DNA of 64,000 nucleotides from Hyphomicrobiales bacterium (GTDB taxonomy: Bacteria > Pseudomonadota > Alphaproteobacteria > Rhizobiales > Xanthobacteraceae), in contig JAFKKG010000019.1 in NCBI GenBank assembly GCA_017305715.1, positions 124,001 through 188,000 on the forward strand, written 5' to 3'. A model generated the notes under the pieces. It was not told the DNA's origin, ran no database searches, and was given only the letters and a program-made list of their open reading frames with translations. Both the position numbers and the translations under genes were made by a program. Shown one piece after another: positions 25,919-34,322 of the stretch. Position 1 is the stretch's first letter, and every line of letters begins with the position of its first letter.

Positions 25919-26821
25919 ATGTCGCATCTGGTTCATGCGCTCGGGCACATCAAGATCAACACCAGGGATATCGAGGGAGTCGTCCGCGACGCCACCGAGA
26001 TCCTGGGGTTGCACGTCACGCATTCGGACGCCGAGCAGACATGGCTCAGTTCGAACGGACGGGCAGCCGAACTGGTTCTCGTCAAATCCGACGAGAACGC
26101 GACCCATACTATCGGCCTCGAAGCACTGACGGCCGAAGCGGTGCGAGAAGCGGAAAGCCGGGTCGAGGCCGCGGGTTGTCGCGTCCTTTCGAGCAAGCCC
26201 AGCCTAGAATGCATCAAGGCTGGCGTTACCTTTGCAACGCCTGAAGGCCTGCGCTTCGAGATCCACACCCCGATCCGCAATGGCATCTACGACCGGCGCC
26301 ACCCTACCTATGGCGTCGGCCCGAGTCGGCTGGATCATGCCAATCTGATGACACCCAATCCCGGCGCGACGTTGCGGCATTTGAACGCTATTGGGGGGCT
26401 CATGCTCTCGGAGAAGATGGTCAACGACAGCCTCACCTGGATGTATGGCGGCAACCGACAGCATCATATTCTGGGATTGGTGAAGGGCGACGTCGGCCTG
26501 CATCACTATGCGTTCGAGTTCAGGGAATTCAACGATTACCTCAAGCTCGGAGACCTGCTTGATCGCTTCGACAAGCAGATGATGTGGGGACCGGGCCGGC
26601 ACCGTCCGGGTGACAACACCTACGCCTATTACACCGATGTCAGTGGGGCCATGGTCGAGTGTTCGGGACAGATGGCGGTGGTCGCGGACGATGACGATTT
26701 CGTCCCCAACATCATCACCAATCTGGAGCGGCCGGGCAATGTCCGCACCATGAATGTGTGGGGGACGCCGGCGCCGCTGGAATGGCGTGAATTCCATTTT
26801 CCCTTCACGAAGTTCGCCTGA
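25919..26821 (+). CDS. Type I extradiol ring-cleavage dioxygenase (VOC superfamily)
   Basis: A 300-residue two-domain vicinal-oxygen-chelate protein. The active-site iron ligands are in place in the C-terminal domain: H140 (SRLDHANLM), a His of the H195-H196 pair (LHHYAFEF) and E247 (GAMVECSG). YAYYTD before the Glu is also typical. It should cleave a catecholic ring next to the hydroxyls; the substrate is not evident. The next gene is an alpha/beta hydrolase, the usual partner that cleaves the ring-opened product. Confidence 0.85.
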   Translation: MSHLVHALGHIKINTRDIEGVVRDATEILGLHVTHSDAEQTWLSSNGRAAELVLVKSDENATHTIGLEALTAEAVREAESRVEAAGCRVLSSKPSLECIKAGVTFATPEGLRFEIHTPIRNGIYDRRHPTYGVGPSRLDHANLMTPNPGATLRHLNAIGGLMLSEKMVNDSLTWMYGGNRQHHILGLVKGDVGLHHYAFEFREFNDYLKLGDLLDRFDKQMMWGPGRHRPGDNTYAYYTDVSGAMVECSGQMAVVADDDDFVPNIITNLERPGNVRTMNVWGTPAPLEWREFHFPFTKFA

Positions 26822-26875
26822 GCGTCCCAAGGCGACGTGGCTTCCATTCGCCTGAATGCATTCCTTTCGGAGACC

Positions 26876-27760
26876 ATGATGCAAGAAAAATTGTCGTTTT
26901 TTTCCGACGGCCTGAAGCTGTCGGCGGTACTGCACGTGCCCGAAGGGCACAAAGCCGGCCAGAAATTACCTGCCTTCATCGTGCTACACGGTTTCGTCGG
27001 TTCGAAGGACGAATCGCACGCCGAGATCCAGGCGAAAATGCTCGAAGGCATGGGTTACGCGGCGTTGCGGTTCGATTTCCGCTGCTGCGGTGAAAGCGAA
27101 GGCGAGCGCGGGCAGGTGCGCTGCTTCGACCAGGTCGCCGACACCAAGAACGCGATGACCTTCCTGGCCGGTCGCGCTGAGGTCGATCCTAAGCGGATCG
27201 GTGTCATCGGACACAGCTTCGGTGCGGCCGTTGCGGTTTATTCTGCTGGAATCGACGACCGTTTCGCCTGCGTCATTTCCTCCTGCGGCTGGGGCGATGG
27301 CGAACGTAAATTCCGCGGGCAACACCCGACACCGGAAGCCTGGGCCAAATTTACCGGCATTCTGGAGAAAGGCCGGAAGCACAAGCAGGAAACCGGCGAA
27401 AGCATGTGGATGTCGCGCTTCGACGCGGTGCCGATTCCTGAACATCTGCGCAAGAACCTTTCCCCCAAGGCGATCATGGAAATCCCGGTGGAAACCGCAT
27501 GGAGCATGTACAATTTCCGCGCCGATGATGTCGTCGGGAATATCGCGCCGCGACCGGTGCTGTTCTTCCACACGGCGAACGACACCATTACGCCGACTGA
27601 GCAGTCGCTGCGCATGTTCGAGAAGGCGGGCATGCCGGCCGAGTTGATGCTGGTGACCGGGACATCGCATTTCCCGCTCTCTGAACAGGACGCGCCACGC
27701 ACAAAGGTGATGATCAAGGGGTGGCTCGACAGATTCTTTCCGTCGCCGCTGGTAGCATGA
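26876..27760 (+). CDS. Alpha/beta hydrolase
   Basis: A 294-residue serine hydrolase. The oxyanion-side motif is VLHGFVGSKDE, the nucleophile elbow GHSFG places Ser at residue 114, and the catalytic His is in TGTSHFPLSEQD. The large lid insert and the DFRCCGESEG segment resemble cinnamoyl-esterase-like and meta-cleavage hydrolases. Start ATG 26876 follows TTTCGGAGACC; a GTG at 26837 is in frame. Downstream of the dioxygenase it probably hydrolyses the ring-fission product or releases the aromatic acid beforehand. Confidence 0.85.
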   Translation: MMQEKLSFFSDGLKLSAVLHVPEGHKAGQKLPAFIVLHGFVGSKDESHAEIQAKMLEGMGYAALRFDFRCCGESEGERGQVRCFDQVADTKNAMTFLAGRAEVDPKRIGVIGHSFGAAVAVYSAGIDDRFACVISSCGWGDGERKFRGQHPTPEAWAKFTGILEKGRKHKQETGESMWMSRFDAVPIPEHLRKNLSPKAIMEIPVETAWSMYNFRADDVVGNIAPRPVLFFHTANDTITPTEQSLRMFEKAGMPAELMLVTGTSHFPLSEQDAPRTKVMIKGWLDRFFPSPLVA

Positions 27761-28824
27761 ATATGACCGCGGCTGCCAAGCGGCTCGTCGACAGCGGCAC
27801 GCTTCGCTCGTTTTCCGTAAGCCTGTTGCAGGCGGGAGGGTTCGCGCCGGATCATGCCGCGCAAACCGCCGATCTGCTGGTATGGGCCAATCTGCGTGGC
27901 GCCGATTCGCATGGCGTGCTGCGTATCCCGCGTTACGTCGAGATGGTTGAACTCGGGATCATCAATCCGAAACCGGAACTTCGATTTATCTCGGAATTCG
28001 GCGCCACCTCGGTCCTCGACGCCGATCGGGCGCCGGGCGCGCCCGCCATGATCATGGCGGCGGAGAAGGCCATGGCCTTGGCCCCGGTCCACGGCATCGG
28101 CTGGTGCTCGGCCCGCAATATCACGCATGCCGGTGCAGTGGGCTACTTTGCCCATCAGGTGACCCGGGCCGGGCTGATCGGCATTGTGATGACGGCATCG
28201 AAGCCATTGATGATCTATGCCGGATCGAGGGCAGAAGGCGTTTCGACAAATCCCATCGCGATCGCCGCGCCGACCGGAAATTCGGAGCGACCGATCCTGC
28301 TGGATATGTCGACCGCCGCTGTTGCGCTCGGGAAGATCATGGCCGCGCGCGATGCCGGAAAATCGATTCCTGTCGGATGGGGCGTCGATGCTGATGGCGC
28401 TGAGACCACGGACCCGAAACAGGTCAAGGCGGTATTGCCGATGGCCGGCCCCAAGGGTTCTGGCCTCTCGCTGATGATCGAGATTCTGTCCAGCCTTCTG
28501 GTCGCCAATCCCATCATCAGCGCTTCCTTGAACGGCGCGGAAGACGCTCCCTTCAACGGCCTGGTGATGGCGATCGATCCGAGGGCGTTCGGAGAAAAGG
28601 AGGCGTTCATCAAAGCCGTCGATCAGTTGGCTGAGGACATTAAGGGCCTTCCTCCCGCACAGGAGAATGGCGACGTCTATCTCCCGGGCGAGCGAGGGTT
28701 TGCCGAACTGGAGAAACGAGCGAGTGAGGGAATTCCGCTCGCCGCCGGGACATTGTCGCGCCTCGTTGAGTTGGCAGCGAAACAGTCGATCATGGTCCCG
28801 GAATCACTTGGATCACTTAGATAA
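27757..28824 (+). CDS. Ldh2/MDH2-family NAD(P)-dependent dehydrogenase
   Basis: A 355-residue protein of the malate/L-lactate/ureidoglycolate dehydrogenase family, an unusual fold unrelated to classical LDH. Signature segments are ADSHGVLRIPRYVEM, the NAD-loop ARNITHAGAVGYFAHQ and GPKGSGLSLMIEILSSLL. ATG 27757 overlaps the hydrolase stop (ATGA), so translation is coupled; an open frame further upstream lies inside the hydrolase. It is last of the Bug-dioxygenase-hydrolase-Ldh operon and may reduce or oxidise a 2-oxo/2-hydroxy acid made by ring cleavage. Confidence 0.87.
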   Translation: MNMTAAAKRLVDSGTLRSFSVSLLQAGGFAPDHAAQTADLLVWANLRGADSHGVLRIPRYVEMVELGIINPKPELRFISEFGATSVLDADRAPGAPAMIMAAEKAMALAPVHGIGWCSARNITHAGAVGYFAHQVTRAGLIGIVMTASKPLMIYAGSRAEGVSTNPIAIAAPTGNSERPILLDMSTAAVALGKIMAARDAGKSIPVGWGVDADGAETTDPKQVKAVLPMAGPKGSGLSLMIEILSSLLVANPIISASLNGAEDAPFNGLVMAIDPRAFGEKEAFIKAVDQLAEDIKGLPPAQENGDVYLPGERGFAELEKRASEGIPLAAGTLSRLVELAAKQSIMVPESLGSLR

Positions 28825-28857
28825 TGTTTTTCATCCTGCGGATCGCAAAGCGACAGG

Positions 28858-28879
28858 CCGCTTCTGGCGCAAAGCGGCC
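28858..28879. repeat. Short dispersed repeat, copy 2
   Basis: CCGCTTCTGGCGCAAAGC plus GGCC, 34 bp after the Ldh stop. It matches the copies at 14591 and 52182. The surrounding gap 28825-29091 has no other recognisable content. Confidence 0.5.
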
Positions 28880-29091
28880 GCTTGTATGCAGACAGCCGGC
28901 TCGCGACCAATAGGGACACGTCACTTTGGAGCTAGGCTGGCGCCTCACGCCCGAGCCCAGCAGGACGGGCGCAGTCAGCAGAATGAGTACGGGGCCGTCT
29001 GTCACCTCGAAATCGTCCAGTCGGGCCGTCTGCGCCGACAAGAGGTGGTGAAACATCGTAAGGGGGGTGATACTTTGCGAGTAAAGCGGCC

Positions 29092-29470
29092 GAGCAGGCG
29101 GTCGCACTGGCAAAAATAAGTGGTAAGCGATCTCAAGCAACGTCGTAATTCCGGGCAGCGCCGCCAGACGCGCCGCCCACTTCCACCTCGGCAGAGTTCT
29201 CCGAACAGCAACAAAAGCCACCGCTCCGGATAATTACAATCTATCATTGCCGCGAACGTGAAACCGCTTCATGGCTTGCTCTTTAGTCAGATCCCACGCG
29301 AGCGTCTCCTCGGATACCGACACATCCGGGAAGCAGATTGTTTCGGCGCCTCCCTGCTTGCGATAGTGATTTATCTCAGCTTGGCGGAGCGAACACCCTC
29401 CGTCAAAGTACACCGTCAAAGATCGTGTTTCGGACTCCACGCAAAGCCTCAGAGACCCTGAAGAGTCCAA
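29092..29470 (-). pseudogene. DUF393 (DCC family) thiol-oxidoreductase-like gene, stopped by a nonsense codon
   Basis: The frame reads VYFDGGCSLRQAEINHYRKQ near the front, where intact DCC proteins have DGxCPLC, so the second cysteine of CxxC has become Arg. After MKRFHVRGNDRL comes TAA (29234-29236). The same frame then continues with LSGAVAFVAVRRTLPRWKW and ALPGITTLLEIAYHLFLPVR, exactly the DUF393 C-terminal half. One nonsense codon therefore splits an otherwise full gene, and the redox motif is also lost. The 3' limit is set where family similarity ends. Confidence 0.75.
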
Positions 29471-29760
29471 GGGCGATTGGGACGTCTTCTCCGCTGGTCG
29501 ACACCATCCCCGGGGAGCGGGCGTTTAGGCCTTAGATGAAAGTAACCGTCCGCTCTTGCGACATTAGCCGCACAGCGCACGCTTTCCTGGCGAGCGATAA
29601 CACTCGTGGCACCTGCCCAATCGCAATAGCTCGCCCGAGCCTCCGCGGGGCATAGTCGGCCGACCGTCCTGGCGGTAAGGCGCACATCATGGATCGGCTC
29701 TGGAAGCTTGGGGTCGGCGACCTGTCCCGTGAAGAACGATACGACTTCCTTAAGTTCCAT
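29449..29760 (-). CDS. Unrecognised open frame upstream of the DUF393 relic
   Basis: A 103-codon frame starting MELKEVVSFFTGQVADPKLP. The first ~40 residues read like a normal protein; the rest is rich in Arg and Pro (LRPKRPLPGDGVDQRRRRP) and overlaps the start of the DUF393 relic in another frame. I see no motif. It may be another decayed gene in this degenerate stretch. Confidence 0.22.
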   Translation of the reverse strand: MELKEVVSFFTGQVADPKLPEPIHDVRLTARTVGRLCPAEARASYCDWAGATSVIARQESVRCAANVARADGYFHLRPKRPLPGDGVDQRRRRPNRPWTLQGL

Positions 29761-29913
29761 CGGCTGTGAACCTTAGAACAAAGCGGAGGCAGTTCTTCTC
29801 GTCCCGCCCCTGCGACTATGCGGAATGCTGTTAGCTATCACCGAACGAGTTTCAGCGAAATTTAGGCGGTGACAAAGCGATTTATGATCCGCAGGGGTCT
29901 TGGACGCGCGGGA

Positions 29914-30423
29914 TCACGCTGCGCGCTTGCGGGCCTTCGCCTTTTTGTCGAGATGGGCTTTCTCTAAAGCGGCTCGCGCGCCCGGACCCGGATGTACGTG
30001 TACCTCTTTGGCCGAAAGTCGCTCGCCGCATTCCGAGCATACCATCACCGGATCGAACATCTTGCCGCACTTTCGATGTTGATGCAGCAGGGGGCGTCCG
30101 CGCACGTCGACCATGTGGACGTCGCCCCAGTGCACGATCGCCATCATGATCGGATAGAGATCGAGGCCCTTTTGCGTCAGGATATATTCGTGGCGTTTGG
30201 GCGCTTCCTGATAGGGAATGCGGCGCAAGACGCCCTGACGAACCAGCTTCTTTAATCGTTCGGCGAGCAAATGGCGGGTAATCCCGAGTGCCGACTGAAA
30301 ACCCTCGAAGCGCCGCGTGCGCAGAAAACATTCCCGCAGGATCATCAGCGTCCAGCGGTCGCCGATCACGCCGATGGTGCGCGCTATCGAACACGCCTCT
30401 TCCTCAAGTTCGTCCCACTTCAT
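29914..30423 (-). CDS. HxlR-family transcription regulator
   Basis: A 169-residue winged-helix regulator. The family opening EEEACSIARTIGVIGDRWTL with its N-terminal Cys is followed by the DNA-binding region (FEGFQSALGITRHLLAERLK and the wing YQEAPKRHEYILT). A C-terminal CxxC ribbon (MVCSECGERL, with an earlier KCGK) is seen in one HxlR subgroup. ATG 30423 follows CCGGAGAGCAGGA. It is divergent from the isomerase gene at 30663, and the shared gap contains the inverted repeat described at 30562, so it probably represses that promoter and its relatives. The inducing signal is unknown. Confidence 0.88.
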   Translation of the reverse strand: MKWDELEEEACSIARTIGVIGDRWTLMILRECFLRTRRFEGFQSALGITRHLLAERLKKLVRQGVLRRIPYQEAPKRHEYILTQKGLDLYPIMMAIVHWGDVHMVDVRGRPLLHQHRKCGKMFDPVMVCSECGERLSAKEVHVHPGPGARAALEKAHLDKKAKARKRAA

Positions 30424-30561
30424 TCCTGCTCTCCGGTCGCCGGCGACCATTCCCTCGAATCATCTTAAAGAAACCGCGGCCTTGGCTACCATTCTAGATA
30501 GGTACTAAATTCCAAACAATACCCCAGCGATCCGCTCAGACTAGCAGAATCCAGCATTGAT

Positions 30562-30590
30562 TTGACAGTTCGATTTTAGAACTGTATGAA
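30562..30590 (+). promoter_or_regulatory. Promoter with operator ACAGTTC-N7-GAACTGT (site 1)
   Basis: TTGACA (30562-30567) and TATGAA (30585-30590) are separated by exactly 17 bp, a good sigma-70-type promoter. The perfect inverted repeat ACAGTTC-N7-GAACTGT (30565-30585) overlaps both boxes, so a bound protein would block RNA polymerase. The same arms recur at 48009-48029, and a shorter version at 34245-34261. The position between the HxlR gene and its divergent neighbour makes HxlR the first candidate. Confidence 0.75.
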
Positions 30591-30662
30591 CGAATAGTAG
30601 CCGGCGGCCACGCCGAAATGATCGGGCCCGGCCATTCACTTCGCTCTGCGGGAGGAGCAGAC

Positions 30663-31295
30663 ATGTCCCTGAAGGTTGAATTCCACTTCGATTTCGGCAG
30701 CCCCAACGCTTACCTCGCGGAACTGGCGCTTCCCGGCATCGAGCGGCGTACCGGGGTAAAGTTCGACTATGTCCCGGTGCTGCTCGGCGGCGTCTACAAG
30801 GCGACCGGCAACATGTCGCCGTTCGACTCGCTTCGCGGCATCAAGAACAAGCCGGAGTACAATGCGCTGGAGACCCAGCGCTTCATCCGGCGGCACAACG
30901 TCACCAAATTCCGTCCCAACCCGTTCTTTCCGGTCAACACGCTGATGCTGATGCGGGGCGCGGTCGCGGCCCAGTTTGACGGCGTGTTCGAGCCTTATTT
31001 CCGCGCCGCTTATCACCACATGTGGGAAGAGCCGAAGAAGATGGACGACCTTGAGACCTTCCGGCAGGCGTTCATCTCCTCGGGCATCGATATCGACCGG
31101 CTGATTGCGCGCGCCCAGCAAGACGACGTCAAGAAGGGGCTCATCGAGCGGACCAACGACGCGGTCAATCGTGGATCGTTCGGTTCGCCGACGTTCTTCG
31201 TCGGCAAGGAAATGTTCTTCGGCAAGGATCAGCTTCGCGATGTCGAGGAATCGATCGTCGAGCAGACCAGTCAACCGGTTTCGAAATCGGCTTGA
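30663..31295 (+). CDS. 2-hydroxychromene-2-carboxylate isomerase-like DsbA-fold protein
   Basis: A 210-residue thioredoxin-fold protein of the kappa-GST/HCCA isomerase family. The opening VEFHFDFGSPNAYLAELALP carries the Ser that replaces the DsbA CxxC and contacts glutathione. The C-terminal RGSFGSPTFFVGKEMFFGKD is the family signature. HCCA isomerase acts in naphthalene-type degradation; other members have other roles. ATG 30663 follows GGGAGGAGCAGAC. It lies behind operator site 1 and 82 bp before the CoA transferase. Confidence 0.85.
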   Translation: MSLKVEFHFDFGSPNAYLAELALPGIERRTGVKFDYVPVLLGGVYKATGNMSPFDSLRGIKNKPEYNALETQRFIRRHNVTKFRPNPFFPVNTLMLMRGAVAAQFDGVFEPYFRAAYHHMWEEPKKMDDLETFRQAFISSGIDIDRLIARAQQDDVKKGLIERTNDAVNRGSFGSPTFFVGKEMFFGKDQLRDVEESIVEQTSQPVSKSA

Positions 31296-31377
31296 TGCTG
31301 GAATACGTGCACAGCCTGTCCCGGTTCTGCATGACGCCGTCGGCCTCATAACAAAGTAAAGTTCAGGGAGAATACCC

Positions 31378-32577
31378 ATGCCTGGCCCACTCAGCGGCGT
31401 TCGCGTCCTCGATCTCACCGGCGTGGTGTCGGGTCCGTTCGCGACCATGTTTCTGGCCGATCAGGGTGCCGACGTGCTGAAGATCGAGCCGATCGGCGGC
31501 GATATCACCCGCCGCAGCCGCGCCACGATCGACAAGGACGGCGAATTCTCCGCACTGTTCATCTCGTCGAACCGCGGCAAGCGTTCGTTGTCGATCGACG
31601 TCAAGAGCGACGCCGGGCGCGAGGTGCTGGCCAAGCTGGTGGCGCAGGCGGATGTGCTGGTGCAGAATTTCCGGCCCGGTACCATGGAGCGCCTCGGCCT
31701 CGGCGTCGACGAGTTGCGCCAGCGCCATCCGCGCCTGATCTATGTCTCGATCAGCGGCGTCGGCGACAGCGGACCTTACGTCAAGAAGCGGGTCTACGAT
31801 CCGATCATCCAGGGCCTGTCGGGCTTCGCCGACATCCAGTCGCAGCCGGTGACCAACCGTCCGCAGATGATCCGCACCATCGTCTGCGACAAGACCACCG
31901 CGGTCTTCACCGCGCAGGCAGTGGCCGCGGCGCTCTATGCCCGCGAGAAGACCGGGCAGGGCGATCACATCCAGGTTGCGATGCTGGATACGATGATCTC
32001 GTATTTGTGGCCCGAAGGCATGATGCAGTACACGGTCGTCGGCAAGGAAGCCACCGCGGCCGATCCCAACGACCGGCCCGACCTCGTGTTCAAGACCAGC
32101 GACGGTTACATCACCGCGGGTACCATTTCGGATTCGGAGTGGCAGGGATTTTGCCGGGCCTCCGGCGATCCGGAACTTGCCAAGGATCCTCGGTTTGCGA
32201 CGCCGTCGGCGCGTTCGGTCAACGCGACCGCACGCATCAACAAAATGGCAGAGTATATCGGCCAGCACACCACCGCCGAATGGCTGGAGCGCCTCGATGC
32301 CGCCGATGTTCCTTGTGCGCCGATCCTCCGACGCGGCGAGATCATTCACAACGAACAGGTGGTCGCGCGCGATATCATCGCCGAGTTCGATCAGCCGAAG
32401 GTCGGACGGGTGCGGCAGCCGAAGCCGGCGGCGCGCTTTGAGGTCAATCCGGCCGCGATCGGCGGACCGGCGCCGCGCGTCGGCGAGCACTCGCGCCAGG
32501 TGTTGCGTGATCTGGGTTACGACGACGGTGCCATCGACAAGATGGTGGCCGAACGCAGCGTGCGCGTGGCGGTCTAA
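31378..32577 (+). CDS. CaiB/BaiF-family (class III) CoA transferase
   Basis: A 399-residue protein that moves CoA between carboxylic acids. Typical segments are GPLSGVRVLDLTGVVSGPFA, the region with the catalytic Asp (IQVAMLDTMISYLW) and NRGKRSLSIDVKS. The last ~50 residues (DLGYDDGAIDKMVAE) are the usual end. It is probably in one operon with the isomerase gene and so under operator site 1. The substrate is unknown. Confidence 0.9.
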   Translation: MPGPLSGVRVLDLTGVVSGPFATMFLADQGADVLKIEPIGGDITRRSRATIDKDGEFSALFISSNRGKRSLSIDVKSDAGREVLAKLVAQADVLVQNFRPGTMERLGLGVDELRQRHPRLIYVSISGVGDSGPYVKKRVYDPIIQGLSGFADIQSQPVTNRPQMIRTIVCDKTTAVFTAQAVAAALYAREKTGQGDHIQVAMLDTMISYLWPEGMMQYTVVGKEATAADPNDRPDLVFKTSDGYITAGTISDSEWQGFCRASGDPELAKDPRFATPSARSVNATARINKMAEYIGQHTTAEWLERLDAADVPCAPILRRGEIIHNEQVVARDIIAEFDQPKVGRVRQPKPAARFEVNPAAIGGPAPRVGEHSRQVLRDLGYDDGAIDKMVAERSVRVAV

Positions 32578-32602
32578 ACCGCTTCCAGCGCTAGCCCGCC
32601 CG

Positions 32603-32627
32603 GACTTTTCAGTCTCTACGAAAAGTC
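32603..32627. terminator. Possible bidirectional terminator between convergent genes
   Basis: GACTTTTC and GAAAAGTC form a perfect 8-bp stem with a 9-base loop, in the 95-bp gap between the CoA transferase and the converging GST gene. The stem is AT-rich and no long T-run follows, so the call is tentative. Confidence 0.4.
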
Positions 32628-32672
32628 AAAGTCAATCTGTTAGCAGCTCAACGTGTGCCGTTGGTCCGGCTT

Positions 32673-33350
32673 TCAAGCTTTCGCCGGCACCGGCACGATC
32701 GGCGCCAGCGGTACGTTGGCCTTCTTGGCGAACTGATAGGCGTCCCGCGACTGGATGCGTTCGAGATAGGGTTTTGCGTTGTCGCAGATGCCGACGCCGT
32801 AAGCGATGGCCCAATCCAGGCATGTCGTCAGCAGGATGTCGGCGCTGGTGAACTTGTCGCCCATCAGGAACTGCCTGCCATCGGCAAGCGCGACCTCGAC
32901 ATGGCGCAACTGTTGGCGAAAGTACTCGCCGGCCTGGGCAACGACTTCGGGCGCAATCCCGTAGATCGGCCCGAGCGCGTCGGCCCGATGCCGGCGCATC
33001 ACGTAGAGGCTCGTTGAATCCAGTTCGGCGACGATGAAGAAGCACCACTCCAGCCAGGCGGCGTAGTCGCGGGGCGCTTCCGGAATCAGCGAGCGTTCCT
33101 TCGTCGAATACATGCGCGACAGGTAGGCCACGATCGCGGCACTCTCGCCGATGGCGAAGTCGCCGTCCTGCAGCAGCGGCACCTTCTGGCGCGGGTTGAG
33201 CTTGGTGTATTCGGCGGTCTTGGTCTCGCCGGTGCGCGGCCCGATCGGTTTTGTCGTGTAGGCAAGGCCGAGTTCGTACATGGCCCAATGCGGACGAATC
33301 GTGCGGCTGGTCCCGACGCCCCACAAGGTGAGTTCAGGTGCTGCGCTCAT
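32673..33350 (-). CDS. Glutathione S-transferase-like protein
   Basis: A 225-residue GST-fold protein. The N-terminal thioredoxin domain has the glutathione-binding cis-Pro (KVPLLQDGDFAIGESAAIVAYL), and a helical C-terminal domain follows (MGDKFTSADILLTTCLDWA). The start ATG 33350 is one base after the stop of the upstream SDR gene, so the two are translated together. GSTs are common in aromatic-degradation regions for dehalogenation, isomerisation or ring-opening steps; no choice can be made here. Confidence 0.85.
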   Translation of the reverse strand: MSAAPELTLWGVGTSRTIRPHWAMYELGLAYTTKPIGPRTGETKTAEYTKLNPRQKVPLLQDGDFAIGESAAIVAYLSRMYSTKERSLIPEAPRDYAAWLEWCFFIVAELDSTSLYVMRRHRADALGPIYGIAPEVVAQAGEYFRQQLRHVEVALADGRQFLMGDKFTSADILLTTCLDWAIAYGVGICDNAKPYLERIQSRDAYQFAKKANVPLAPIVPVPAKA

Positions 33351-33351
33351 G

Positions 33352-34095
33352 TTACCACTTCTCCACGGATGGACGCAGATCCAGCTCGTGGGTCCAGCCA
33401 TCGCGGCTCTGCTGGTGGGCGAACCAGTAGGCCTCGGCAATGGAGGAAGTCTTGGTCAGGCTGTCGGCCGGAATGTCGCTGGCCTCGATGCCCTTGGCGG
33501 CCTTCATCCGCTGGTGGATCGCCTCGCTGTCGACGCCGGCATCGATCAGGAGGTGCACGACGTGGATGTTCTTCGGCCCCAATTCGCGCGCCATCGCCTG
33601 CGCCACCGCGCGCAGACCGAACTTCGCTGATGAAAACGCCGCAAATCCCCTGCCGCCACGCACGCTGGCGGTTGCCCCCGTAAAGAAGATGGTGCCGCGT
33701 CCGCGCGGCAGCATGACGCGCGCGGCTTCGCGTCCGACCAGGAAGCCGCCGAAGCAGGCCAGTTCCCAGGCCTTGAAGAACAACTTCTCGGTGGTGTCGA
33801 GCAGCGACTTGTTGACGTTCGAGCCGGCGTTATAGAGGCAGACTTCGATCGGCCCGATGTTGCTTTCGACATCGGCAAACAGCTTCTGCACCCCGGCTTC
33901 CTGACGGGCATCGACGCTGAAAGCATGGATCTTGTGGCCCGCGGCCGTCAGTTCGTCTACCAGTCCCTGGGACTTGGCGGCATCGCGCCTGCAGATGCAG
34001 ACGGTATAACCGCCGGTGGCAAACCGCCGCGCCACCGCCGCGCCAATGGCGTCGCCTGCGCCCACCAGTATCGCTACGCCACGGCTCTCCGCCAT
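33352..34095 (-). CDS. SDR-superfamily protein lacking the catalytic Ser and Tyr (copy A)
   Basis: A 247-residue Rossmann-fold protein. Nucleotide binding is kept (VAILVGAGDAIGAAVARRFA) and so is the Asn-Ala-Gly strand (CLYNAGSNV). In the active-site stretch (TGATASVRGGRGFAAFSSAK) the Tyr of YxxxK is Phe and the aligned catalytic Ser is Ala; the Lys is kept. The C-terminus ends in WTHELDLRPSVEKW, a signature shared with the three other SDRs of this region. ATG 34095 follows AAAGGGAGGGACAGA. It is divergent from the ligase gene at 34323, with a degenerate operator just upstream. Confidence 0.85.
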   Translation of the reverse strand: MAESRGVAILVGAGDAIGAAVARRFATGGYTVCICRRDAAKSQGLVDELTAAGHKIHAFSVDARQEAGVQKLFADVESNIGPIEVCLYNAGSNVNKSLLDTTEKLFFKAWELACFGGFLVGREAARVMLPRGRGTIFFTGATASVRGGRGFAAFSSAKFGLRAVAQAMARELGPKNIHVVHLLIDAGVDSEAIHQRMKAAKGIEASDIPADSLTKTSSIAEAYWFAHQQSRDGWTHELDLRPSVEKW

Positions 34096-34111
34096 TCTGT
34101 CCCTCCCTTTA

Positions 34112-34132
34112 TAAGTTCTTATTTGAGACTGT
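34112..34132 (-). promoter_or_regulatory. Degenerate operator upstream of SDR copy A (site 4)
   Basis: Read on the minus strand this is ACAGTCT-N7-GAACTTA, two changes in each arm from ACAGTTC-N7-GAACTGT, with the same 7-base spacer. It lies 17 bp before the SDR start codon. AATACA and ATAAAG would be the -35 and -10 boxes with 17 bp between them. Confidence 0.4.
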
Positions 34133-34238
34133 ATTCGTAGCGACTGGTTTGCGCCTTGTAAATGCGGTTTTCCAAATTCCGTGAATAACGATAGGAAACA
34201 TGTCTTTCCTTTCCAAAAGGAGCGTATCGAAATAGCGA

Positions 34239-34261
34239 TTGACAAGTTCTAAAAAAGAACT
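34239..34261 (+). promoter_or_regulatory. Promoter with operator AGTTC-N7-GAACT (site 3)
   Basis: TTGACA (34239-34244) is followed at once by AGTTC-TAAAAAA-GAACT (34245-34261). The arms and spacer length match sites 1 and 2, but one or two outer bases differ. A -10 box is likely in CTAAGTAAT just downstream. The site lies 62 bp before the GTG start of the ligase gene. Confidence 0.6.
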
Positions 34262-34322
34262 CTAAGTAATGTTTGAAAATGTCGCGCTGCACAGGCGGAC
34301 TACAGTGGTCGGGAGGTCAGTC

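Noticed and set aside
28817-29221. A separate 134-codon gene
   Set aside because: Its first ~43 residues are the C-terminal half of the DUF393 relic in the same frame after a nonsense codon; the rest has no protein-like character.
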